A stretch of DNA of 8,259 nucleotides from NCBI GenBank assembly GCA_947461335.1, contig CANHLB010000066.1, forward strand, positions 1-8,259. The letters are read 5' to 3'. Source of the stretch: Burkholderiaceae bacterium (GTDB taxonomy: Bacteria; Pseudomonadota; Gammaproteobacteria; Burkholderiales; Burkholderiaceae). Each line of letters begins with the position of its first letter. The first letter of the stretch is position 1. The notes below the pieces were generated by a model. That model searched no databases and was not told the origin of the DNA. It saw nothing but the letters and a program-made list of their open reading frames with translations. This document shows positions 1-5,757 of this stretch, one piece after another. The position numbers and the translations under genes were made by a program.

Positions 1-1
1 A

Positions 2-193
2 TTTGTTCTTATCAATATTATCGCAAGAAGTTTTTGTGAGCCAGCTAAGGACGATACAGCTAGCGCAATTACTTCCTATGTTGAGAAAAATATTCCTAAA
101 CCTGCTGGTTTGGATGTCTCTGATATGCGTATGAGCTGGGTACTATTATTTTCTAAATTCTGCGGTAATGGGACCACTACACAACGTTTTTGA
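2..193 (+). CDS. C-terminal fragment of an unrecognised protein (5' end outside window)
   Basis: Frame 2 is open from the window edge to a TGA at 191-193, giving 63 residues. The start lies upstream of the window or at its edge. The residues include a Lys/Pro-containing stretch (VEKNIPKPAG), an Asp-Met-Arg-Met segment and a C-terminal Cys-Gly-Asn-Gly run. I recognise no family. Codon choice resembles neighbouring genes, and the ORF ends only 10 bp before the stop of the convergent ATPase gene, which fits a real gene end. It could still be a chance open frame, because only 63 codons are visible. Confidence 0.5.
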   Translation, partial: FVLINIIARSFCEPAKDDTASAITSYVEKNIPKPAGLDVSDMRMSWVLLFSKFCGNGTTTQRF

Positions 194-203
194 TTAGCCC
201 GAA

Positions 204-878
204 CTAGGCGGCATCTAATAAATCAAAATAATAGGTGTGCTCCCCATATTCGGGTGGGGAAACGTATTTCTGTTTCCCCAAGCTCTTCCAGTTAACTGGC
301 TCTGAGAAATTGGGACCATCATATACAAATGTATGAAACTCTCCGTTTTCGCCACAAGCATCTACATCTTCTGGCAATCTAGTAATAAATTTGGCATCAA
401 ATTCTACGCCAACAAATGACTCATCTAAGAAGCGACCATCAACGCAGGTTACTCTGGCTTTAAATCCCAATTCAAGAAATTCATGTACGAGGGAGAGGCG
501 ATTTTCATTCCAGAGCGGAAGTATTGCCACAATATTGGCTGCTGTACAGACTTTTTCTTCCCATTCACGATGAAGGAGAAGGTCTATATCACCAAAGATC
601 GCTTGCGTAATGCCCTCATGATGAAGCTGAATTAGCTTGCTAATGAACTCCTGTTCATAGTCTTTCCATGAGGCTGAGATAAATGCATTTTGCATTCCTA
701 AAGATTTTCCCTGAGAGTAAATCAGTGATTTGCTGACTCCATGTGAGCGCGTTTTAAGGCCTGACTCATCTAGTGCTGTAAGAAGATGGGTGACACTTAA
801 CCCGAGCCTCTGGGCTCGCCAAAGAGTCAAACAAGAGTCTTTTCCTCCACTCCAAGATATCAATGCTTTGTTATTCAT
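204..878 (-). CDS. PP-loop ATPase, DUF71/Dph6-like (adenine nucleotide alpha hydrolase fold)
   Basis: The 224-residue cytosolic protein has the N-terminal PP-loop SGGKDS (residues 10-15), which binds ATP and adenylates a substrate. A GDI motif follows (96-98), then PLW (121-123) and the family signature GENGEFHT (176-183). These are hallmarks of Diphthami_syn_2/DUF71. The eukaryotic and archaeal members make the final amide of diphthamide on EF-2. Bacteria lack diphthamide, so the substrate here is unknown; a role in B12-related salvage has been proposed for some bacterial members. Length is normal for a bacterial member. The ATG at 878-876 sits just before the PP-loop strand, as expected, and no clear Shine-Dalgarno precedes it. 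It is divergent from the acyltransferase and convergent with the fragment at 2-193. The family call is firm; the function is not. Confidence 0.9.
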   Translation of the reverse strand: MNNKALISWSGGKDSCLTLWRAQRLGLSVTHLLTALDESGLKTRSHGVSKSLIYSQGKSLGMQNAFISASWKDYEQEFISKLIQLHHEGITQAIFGDIDLLLHREWEEKVCTAANIVAILPLWNENRLSLVHEFLELGFKARVTCVDGRFLDESFVGVEFDAKFITRLPEDVDACGENGEFHTFVYDGPNFSEPVNWKSLGKQKYVSPPEYGEHTYYFDLLDAA

Positions 879-895
879 CGGATTGATTATATGAT
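868..895 (+). promoter_or_regulatory. Candidate promoter for the acyltransferase gene
   Basis: TTGTTA at 868-873 (4 of 6 matches to the -35 consensus) and TATGAT at 890-895 (5 of 6 to the -10) are separated by 16 bp. The expected transcription start is near 902. The -10 overlaps the divergent TATAAT on the other strand by two bases. If this promoter is used, the first ATG of the acyltransferase frame (891) lies outside the transcript, and translation must begin at 912 or, more likely, 927. Confidence 0.28.
886..891 (-). promoter_or_regulatory. Candidate -10 box (TATAAT) for the PP-loop ATPase gene
   Basis: The minus strand reads a perfect TATAAT at 891-886. Transcription would begin about 7 nt downstream, close to 879, almost exactly at the ATG at 878. 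The mRNA would then be leaderless or nearly so, which fits the missing Shine-Dalgarno. No good -35 hexamer is visible at 16-18 bp spacing, so this is a suggestion only. Confidence 0.3.
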
Positions 896-1952
896 CTGTG
901 CATGCGAGAAGATGCAGCAGATAAATATGATCACCAGTAAAAATAGAGACGCATTTCTAGATATTGCTAAAGGATTGGCCATTATCTTGGTCGTTGTAGG
1001 TCATGTGGTGCAGGGTAGTTCTGAAAGCTTTGATGATCTATTGTGGTTCAGAGTGATTTACTCCTTTCACATGCCTCTGTTTGTATTTCTATCTGGGGCT
1101 GTTGCAGCTATTGCCTTCCAATCAGACAGTGTGCAAGATGGTATTGGCAGCACATTCAGGCGGGCAAAAACAAAAATATCTAAGGCATCAATTCGGCTAT
1201 TGCTACCTTTTCTTGCTTGGTGTGTCATTAATCAATTGATCTATCACCATAGCGATAGCATCTTTTCTGCATTGATTCTGGCATTTAGGCGGCCTGATAC
1301 TGCGCTTTGGTTTTTGCTGGCCATCTTTTATTGCATTGCCCTTGTATCAATTTTTGAAATCATATTCTCGGTGTTAAATCTTTTATTTCAAAAGGCAGGG
1401 TTAAAGACGGCATCAAAACTGCTTTGTGATGGAAGAATTCAAATCATTTTGATGGTTTTGATATGGTGGGCAATTCGAGATCACACTCCACGTGGAGCAG
1501 GCGTTAGCTTGTTAAGACCATACTTTATCTATTACTTGCTCGGAATGGGTTTCTATAAATACATTTATCTCAGGCTATCAATTTGGAAGTATTTGCCAGC
1601 ATGGATCATCTTTATTGCATTGATTCCATATTGGTCTAGAACTGCAGTGGACAATATTGATGGATTAACGCTTATACCAGCAGTGCCCCTCTATTTTTAT
1701 GCTGGACTAGTAGCGCTTAGTGGGTCATTGATGATTCTTAATATGGCAAAGTGGATTAGCGAAACAGAGATTAAACCGATCAGAATTTTTTTGATTTTGT
1801 GTGGACAGTTATCGCTGGGTATTTACGCCTTGCATTATTTCTTTTTAGCTTATTCACCAAAGGTACTTGCCCCATTGCTCATTAGTGTTGGATTAGCCTA
1901 TGTTATTAATAAGATACCAGTCTTTAGGACCATTTTATTGGGAGAGAAATAG
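891..1952 (+). CDS. Membrane-bound O-acyltransferase (Acyltransferase 3 family, fucose-acetylase-like)
   Basis: Up to 353 residues with about ten hydrophobic segments. The first is FLDIAKGLAIILVVVGHV (22-39), followed by the FHMPLFVFLSGA segment (59-70), a WFLLAIFYC helix (140-148), PYFIYYLLGMGFYK (210-223) and a C-terminal GQLSLGIYALHYFF (305-318). The Asp24-Lys27-His38 pattern and His60 are typical of inner-membrane acyltransferases that move acetyl or similar groups onto surface sugars such as LPS O-antigen, capsule or exopolysaccharide. The LDIAKG form resembles the fucose 4-O-acetylase subgroup. The acceptor cannot be told. Start is uncertain: ATG at 891, 912 and 927 are in frame, none with a strong Shine-Dalgarno. 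The homologous part begins at about residue 20, so 927 is plausible. An extended -10 for the next gene begins 3 bp after the stop. Confidence 0.88.
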   Translation: MICACEKMQQINMITSKNRDAFLDIAKGLAIILVVVGHVVQGSSESFDDLLWFRVIYSFHMPLFVFLSGAVAAIAFQSDSVQDGIGSTFRRAKTKISKASIRLLLPFLAWCVINQLIYHHSDSIFSALILAFRRPDTALWFLLAIFYCIALVSIFEIIFSVLNLLFQKAGLKTASKLLCDGRIQIILMVLIWWAIRDHTPRGAGVSLLRPYFIYYLLGMGFYKYIYLRLSIWKYLPAWIIFIALIPYWSRTAVDNIDGLTLIPAVPLYFYAGLVALSGSLMILNMAKWISETEIKPIRIFLILCGQLSLGIYALHYFFLAYSPKVLAPLLISVGLAYVINKIPVFRTILLGEK

Positions 1953-1955
1953 AAT

Positions 1956-1964
1956 TGATATAAT
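1956..1964 (+). promoter_or_regulatory. Extended -10 promoter upstream of the lipoprotein-Slam cluster
   Basis: The sequence TGATATAAT is a perfect extended -10 (TGnTATAAT). It starts 3 bp after the acyltransferase stop. A weak TTGGGA lies at 1938-1943, 15 bp upstream of the -10 hexamer; extended -10 promoters often need no good -35. Transcription from about 1971 would leave a leader of roughly 58 nt, very AT-rich, including an A7 tract at 1989-1995. It would give the lipoprotein-Slam cluster its own promoter. Confidence 0.5.
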
Positions 1965-2015
1965 GCTTTTTATTATAAATATAGTTATAAAAAAATTCAT
2001 TGGCTAAAGCTGACA

Positions 2016-2023
2016 TGAGGGAG
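2016..2023 (+). promoter_or_regulatory. Shine-Dalgarno deciding a TTG start
   Basis: TGAGGGAG, a strong anti-16S match, ends 5 nt before the TTG at 2029-2031. No in-frame ATG or GTG would include the signal peptide and lipobox, so TTG is the probable start codon. The same bases also form ATG AGG GAG TTA TCT TGA (2015-2032), a five-codon reading frame whose stop overlaps the TTG. Confidence 0.75.
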
Positions 2024-2028
2024 TTATC

Positions 2029-2910
2029 TTGAAGAATCTAGCTATTTTAGTTTTACCAATCACTCTGGTTGCTTGTGCTGGAGGTAGTAGTTCTTCAAGC
2101 TCCAGTACATCACCCGCAGCAACTACACCATTTACTAATTGGTCGAATACAACTGTTGGCACCCCAGTAAGTTTTTCTGCTGGACCATCGTCAACTTTAG
2201 CGATTGATGGGACCTCAGTTCAAGGTGCATCTGATGCAGCAGCAACTCTGACATTAAATTCCAGTAATAATTTCTCTGCTATTAGCGCCTCTAATTCAGG
2301 TGGCTCTGCTTCATTCAACACAGCAAATGGCGATACTTTACAAGCTGGATTTAATGGGTATACAACAATTGCTCTCAATAAATCTCAAACATCACTAGGT
2401 AGTTTTGCCAATCCTTCTGCGAATGGATTTGAATACCAAACCTATGGTGCATGGGGCGCTTATGGCAATTCAACAACTCCAGCGTATGCAATCAGCGTAG
2501 GAAATCCTTCTCCAGCAAGCGCCATTCCACTTACTGGCGCTCTTACGTTTACTGGTGGTGCAACAGGGTATTACGTTGATGCTAATAAGTTTGGGTATGT
2601 AACCTATTCAAATATGGTTGCTGCTGTAACCTTTGAAAATCGGAGCGTAGCTTTCTCAACCACGAATACTTCTGTTACAGGTGGCCCTGGGGCGCCGCAA
2701 ATTTCCGCTCCAGCCTTGAATATGACTGGCACTCTCACCTATGCACCAGGTTCAAACGCTATGACGGGGACCGCAACTACTACTAATGGTATGTCAGGTA
2801 ATATGAACGGTAAATTTTATGGACCAGCTTTAAACGAGGTAGGTGGAACCTATGCAGTAACAGGGTCAGGTATTGGATCCATGGTTGGTGGTTTTGGAGG
2901 CAAGCGATAA
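2029..2910 (+). CDS. Surface lipoprotein with TbpB-like C-terminal barrel (putative Slam cargo)
   Basis: The 293-residue protein starts at TTG with a good Shine-Dalgarno. A signal peptide ends in the lipobox Leu13-Val14-Ala15-Cys16, and the +2 residue is Ala, compatible with outer-membrane sorting. A Gly-Gly-Ser7 tether follows, then a Thr/Ser/Gly/Asn-rich beta-strand region. The C-terminus carries GKFYGPALNEVGGTYAV (from about residue 261) and ends Gly-Gly-Phe-Gly-Gly-Lys-Arg. The G-x-FYGP-x-x-x-E-x-GGT pattern is the recognisable edge of the TbpB/fHbp-type beta-barrel domain. There is no Cys other than the lipid-anchored one. Known family members bind transferrin, haemoglobin, haem carriers or host factors; the ligand here is unknown, and no TonB-dependent receptor is adjacent. 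The Slam homologue begins 23 bp after its stop, which strongly supports a cargo-translocon pair. Confidence 0.82.
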   Translation: MKNLAILVLPITLVACAGGSSSSSSSTSPAATTPFTNWSNTTVGTPVSFSAGPSSTLAIDGTSVQGASDAAATLTLNSSNNFSAISASNSGGSASFNTANGDTLQAGFNGYTTIALNKSQTSLGSFANPSANGFEYQTYGAWGAYGNSTTPAYAISVGNPSPASAIPLTGALTFTGGATGYYVDANKFGYVTYSNMVAAVTFENRSVAFSTTNTSVTGGPGAPQISAPALNMTGTLTYAPGSNAMTGTATTTNGMSGNMNGKFYGPALNEVGGTYAVTGSGIGSMVGGFGGKR

Positions 2911-2924
2911 ACCGTTTTTTCATA

Positions 2925-2941
2925 ACTCTCCTGATGAGGGT
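2925..2941 (+). other. Small hairpin that would compete with the terminator-like stem
   Basis: ACTCTC (2925-2930) can pair with GAGGGT (2936-2941), 6 bp including one G-U, around the loop CTGAT. The loop contains the first two bases of the Slam ATG (2934-2936). The right arm shares bases 2938-2941 with the left arm of the terminator-like stem at 2938-2957, so the two folds exclude each other. It is weaker than the terminator stem, and chance pairing is possible. Confidence 0.3.
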
Positions 2942-4112
2942 GCTACTTGTAGCGCCCTTTTTCTTTTTAGGAAAATTATCCTACGCTGCAGTTGCTCGTG
3001 AGCCTGCGCTTGTTCAAAAAGAGTTTGAAGCAGCCATTAGTATGATGGGTTACAACCCTGAGGCTGCTGCTGCTGCATTTGGGGAGCTTTATCAAGAGAC
3101 CAAGGCGCCTCGCATTCAGCTTGAGTGGGCTAGAAGTTTATATCTAGCCGGGCGCCTAGCTGAAGCTAAAGAGCAATTTATTGATGTCATCAATAAAGAG
3201 ATTCCAATTACTGTTCGGGACAAGATTGAATGGTATTTGAGTGAGATTCAAAAAAGGCAGTCAGCCAAAGTCTACATTGGCTTGTATCAGGACTCTAATC
3301 CCGGCTACATCACGAGCGCCAGAACAGTGAGCATCTTTGGGCAAACGCTATCTTATCAGCCTGCAGTTAATACCAATTCAGAAACAGGATTGGGGGTAGG
3401 TGTAGAGGCTGAGCGCGAGTTGGTGCCTCAGTCTGGATATTTTGCACAAGCCAATGTTAATACTGCCACCTATCAAACGAGTGCCTTTAATAAGCAAGAC
3501 ATGGATGTCAGTTTTGTAAAGCGCTGGCAAGACTACAACTACAAGGATTTGCGAGTGGGTTATGAGCGGATGCTCTACGGTGGGTCTACGCTGTTTGATT
3601 ATGCCTATGTTTCTTCTAAATGGGTCTTTAATTTACCCAGCCAGGATTACTATGGCTTTTTTATTAAAGGCGGCCCTTTAACTTATCCTAACTATACATA
3701 TCTATCTGGCTCCCAAACGCAAGCTAACGTTTTTTTTAACCACAACATCACCCGAAATCTCACTCTTTATTTAGAGGCAGGCGGGGATAAAACATTTGCT
3801 AGTCAGCCTGCTTATAGTTCAAATGGTCTGTATGGTACTTTAGGTACTCAAGTAGCTTGGGATTCCACTAATATTCAAGCCAATCTGAAAGCCTCCGTAT
3901 TACAGCGTAACTATATGGATTCTGATCCATTATGGGGTGAGACGAGAAGAGATTCTGGGCAGCTCTATTGGCTCTCTATTACTAAGCGAGATCTTTATAT
4001 TCTAGGATTAAGACCAAGTATTGATATCACTTATCAAACTAATAATTCCAACATTCCATTTTTTGCTTACAACAAGCTCTTTGGCGGCGTATTCTTTAAG
4101 AATGTTTATTAG
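2934..4112 (+). CDS. Slam-family outer-membrane translocon for surface lipoproteins (type XI secretion)
   Basis: The 392-residue protein has a signal peptide with a Phe-rich core ending near Ser-Tyr-Ala-Ala. A short helical TPR-like domain follows (about 24-110), with a LEWARSLYLAGRLAEAKEQF helix pair and then the PITVRDKIEWYLSEIQKR segment. Residues 112-392 alternate in beta-strand fashion, enough for about 14 strands. The end, LRPSIDITYQTNNSNIPFF then AYNKLFGGVFFK, matches the Slam/DUF560 C-terminal pattern (P-x-l-x-Y-x-x-x-x-SNi). Family members move Sec/Lol-exported lipoproteins across the outer membrane. It is shorter than neisserial Slam (near 490 residues), mainly in the N-terminal domain. 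The ATG at 2934 lacks a Shine-Dalgarno; GTG at 2940 is an alternative, and any later start would lose the signal peptide. A T8 tract lies at 3730-3737. It pairs with the lipoprotein upstream. Confidence 0.85.
   Translation: MRVLLVAPFFFLGKLSYAAVAREPALVQKEFEAAISMMGYNPEAAAAAFGELYQETKAPRIQLEWARSLYLAGRLAEAKEQFIDVINKEIPITVRDKIEWYLSEIQKRQSAKVYIGLYQDSNPGYITSARTVSIFGQTLSYQPAVNTNSETGLGVGVEAERELVPQSGYFAQANVNTATYQTSAFNKQDMDVSFVKRWQDYNYKDLRVGYERMLYGGSTLFDYAYVSSKWVFNLPSQDYYGFFIKGGPLTYPNYTYLSGSQTQANVFFNHNITRNLTLYLEAGGDKTFASQPAYSSNGLYGTLGTQVAWDSTNIQANLKASVLQRNYMDSDPLWGETRRDSGQLYWLSITKRDLYILGLRPSIDITYQTNNSNIPFFAYNKLFGGVFFKNVY
2938..2968 (+). terminator. Intrinsic-terminator-like hairpin inside the Slam signal-peptide codons
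   Basis: GGGTGCTA (2938-2945) pairs with TAGCGCCC (2950-2957), giving 8 bp with one G-U and a CTTG loop. It is followed at once by TTTTTCTTTTT (2958-2968). The stem, tetraloop and T tract form a textbook rho-independent terminator. It lies 27 bp after the lipoprotein stop but begins one base after the Slam ATG, so it also encodes Val-Leu-Leu-Val-Ala-Pro-Phe-Phe-Phe-Leu of the Slam signal peptide. It could therefore end most transcripts after the lipoprotein while letting some read on. Confidence 0.7.
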
Positions 4113-4127
4113 TGATACCTTAATCAG

Positions 4128-4634
4128 ATGATGAGATATTTTTTAGCTACTCTGATAATGGCCTTAAGCAATCTTTTTGCAATCTCCGCCATTGCTGACG
4201 ACTCAAGTTCATGGATTCATGTGGTAGAGCCAGAGCCTAAAAGTGAGCTTTGGATCAATCCTGGAATGTATTCTTATCACTTTCAGAAAGATCAAAATTT
4301 AAATAATAATAATTGGGGGATAGGTCTGGAGTACCGTTTTAATTCGGTTGCATCAGTCACACTTGGTAATTTTAAAAACAGTGATAATGGCCACTCTAGT
4401 TATGCAGGCATCTACTACCAGCCAATTGCAATAGGACCACTTAAAGTAGGTGTTGTTGCTGGTGGATTTAATGGGTATCAGTCTACCAATAATGGTGGAT
4501 GGTTTCCGGCGTTGCTACCTGCGTTGACAATTGAGGAAGGAAGATTTGGTGCCAATATCTTCTTTATTCCTACGGTAGGGGATAAGGTGCATGGGGCAAT
4601 ATCTTTGCAATTAAAAATTAAGCTATACGAATAA
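4128..4634 (+). CDS. Small secreted beta-barrel-like protein in the Slam cluster
   Basis: The 168-residue protein has a signal peptide with cleavage expected after Ala21-Ile22-Ala23, before Asp24-Asp25. The mature part (about 145 residues) is a series of short alternating strands: WINPGMYSYHF, NWGIGLEYRF, VASVTLGNFKNS, SYAGIYYQP, LKVGVVAGGFNGY, RFGANIFFIP and AISLQLKIKLY. This would suit a small outer-membrane barrel of about eight strands. The G-x-(Y/F)-x-NS then S-x-Y-x-G-x-Y-x-P spacing recalls small proteobacterial barrel proteins of unknown role; I cannot name the family securely and see no catalytic motif. The gene begins 15 bp after the Slam stop with no promoter between, so co-transcription is likely. 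ATG at 4128 and 4131 are both possible, with no strong Shine-Dalgarno. Confidence 0.7.
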   Translation: MMRYFLATLIMALSNLFAISAIADDSSSWIHVVEPEPKSELWINPGMYSYHFQKDQNLNNNNWGIGLEYRFNSVASVTLGNFKNSDNGHSSYAGIYYQPIAIGPLKVGVVAGGFNGYQSTNNGGWFPALLPALTIEEGRFGANIFFIPTVGDKVHGAISLQLKIKLYE

Positions 4635-4734
4635 ATCTTCAAAAGATTAAGATTCGGCAAGTATTTTGGCTGGAGAAGACCTTTAGGTATATATCGCAGG
4701 TGCTGAAATAATTGGCGTTTATTTTCCCACCTTC

Positions 4735-4763
4735 CACCCAAATAGACTCCTTGGCTTTGGGTG
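4735..4763. repeat. Perfect 8-bp inverted repeat in the gap before the second lipoprotein gene
   Basis: CACCCAAA (4735-4742) and TTTGGGTG (4756-4763) are perfect reverse complements around a 13-nt spacer. No T tract follows on the plus strand, and no clear one on the minus strand, so it is not a good terminator. A regulator-binding site or a transcript 3' hairpin is possible. The rest of 4635-4815 shows no gene. Confidence 0.4.
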
Positions 4764-4815
4764 CCTCCATAATTAGTATTTTGGACTTACATGAGTATTA
4801 TTAACACTACTATTA

Positions 4816-5757
4816 ATGATGATATGGATAAATCAGATGAGTCGAAAATTAATCCTTGCCATAAGTGCTACCGTAACATTATTCCTGTTGGCCTCCTGTG
4901 GAGGCGGTGGTGGGGATTCATCTAGTTCCTCATCTTCTACACCAGCACCAGCTCCCACTATTAGTCTAGCGACGCCAGCTGGAACCCCTTGTTCTGGTAA
5001 TTTTAATAACACAGACGCTTTTGGCAATATTCAGTTTCAACCAAGCGTTGGAAATACTGCTTGGGGTTGTTTGGTGGTGGATCAGGCTAATAGTCAACCC
5101 GTTGTCTCTGGCGCTCAATCAGTTCGCTTTGAAATGAGGCCTGGCGATTGTGATTCTAGCCAAACTTTTATATCTGGGTCAAATGCTTCTGCATCTGACT
5201 GCACGACTGATCGGGGTAGATTTGAGATTTATCAGAAGTCAGGAAACTCCACAGCTGGTCAAATTATTACTTATAACTATTACATTTACATACCTGGACA
5301 GCCACTAATTCAGCCGCCTCCAAAAGGTGGGAATACTCCTTTAACAGTGTTAACGCAAATTAACTGGCAATGTAAAGGAACACCATGCCCAAGCCTAGGG
5401 AGTAATGGTTATGGCGCTTTGGTGTATCTTAAAATTGACTACACAGGTACCCTCTCCTTACAAACGCACCAAGGTTTTACTTGGACCCCTAATCAAGTAG
5501 TTACGGTCGATTCAAATCCTTATAACAAGTGGATAAAGTTAACGTATGTCATTAAATCTACTGCGGCTTCCGATGGTTACTTGCAGGTATACGCCAATGA
5601 CAAGCTATTGATTAATGAAACAAGGGCCACTTTGCCAAATTCTGACTCTACTGATGCACTTAAAGTCGGAATTTATGATGCCTTCTTATCTTCAACTTCT
5701 CAACCATGGCAAACACAAGTGGTTTACTTTGATGGCTTTAGTACTTCTGTTCAGTAA
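4816..5757 (+). CDS. Ser-tethered lipoprotein with heparin-lyase-like jelly-roll domain
   Basis: Numbered from the ATG at 4816 the protein has 313 residues. The better start is the in-frame ATG at 4837, which gives MSRKLIL and a normal lipoprotein signal ending Leu-Ala-Ser-Cys28. Gly5-Asp-Ser7-Thr-Pro-Ala-Pro then forms a flexible tether. The rest (about 60-313) resembles the polysaccharide-lyase/heparin lyase I-like concanavalin-type fold: VRFEMRPGD (103-111), RGRFEIYQ (133-140), YNYYIYIP (153-160), LTVLTQINWQ (176-185), a YNKWIKLTYVI strand (236-246), YLQVYANDKLLINET (255-269), KVGIYDAF (283-290) and YFDGF (304-308). Six further Cys may form disulfides. In lytic relatives the central strand often carries Gln-x-His; here it reads Gln-Ile-Asn-Trp-Gln, so activity is doubtful and it may only bind glycans. 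Family assignment is by pattern only. Confidence 0.68.
   Translation: MMIWINQMSRKLILAISATVTLFLLASCGGGGGDSSSSSSSTPAPAPTISLATPAGTPCSGNFNNTDAFGNIQFQPSVGNTAWGCLVVDQANSQPVVSGAQSVRFEMRPGDCDSSQTFISGSNASASDCTTDRGRFEIYQKSGNSTAGQIITYNYYIYIPGQPLIQPPPKGGNTPLTVLTQINWQCKGTPCPSLGSNGYGALVYLKIDYTGTLSLQTHQGFTWTPNQVVTVDSNPYNKWIKLTYVIKSTAASDGYLQVYANDKLLINETRATLPNSDSTDALKVGIYDAFLSSTSQPWQTQVVYFDGFSTSVQ

Noticed and set aside
188..228. TTTTGATT/AATCAAAA inverted repeat at the convergent gene ends
   Set aside because: AT-only ends with a 25-nt loop and no T tract after the stem on either strand; too weak to call a bidirectional terminator.
391..573. 60-codon plus-strand frame
   Set aside because: It lies wholly antisense inside the well-supported PP-loop ATPase gene, and its Ser/Arg-rich product resembles no family.
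2070..2130. Ser-run codons as a slippage repeat
   Set aside because: The Ser codons are mixed (AGT, TCT, TCA, AGC, TCC), so there is no simple DNA repeat; the same holds for the second lipoprotein.
4478..4741. 87-codon minus-strand frame
   Set aside because: Mostly antisense to the small barrel-like gene; no domain, signal or start context.
4791..4925. 44-codon plus-strand frame starting MSIINTTIND with a Cys-x-x-Cys
   Set aside because: It overlaps the lipoprotein start in another frame; the Cys and Trp-rich end reflects the signal-peptide and Gly-run codons. The lipobox frame is far better supported.
4833..5027. 64-codon minus-strand frame with a Pro run
   Set aside because: The Pro run is the complement of the Gly-rich tether of the second lipoprotein.
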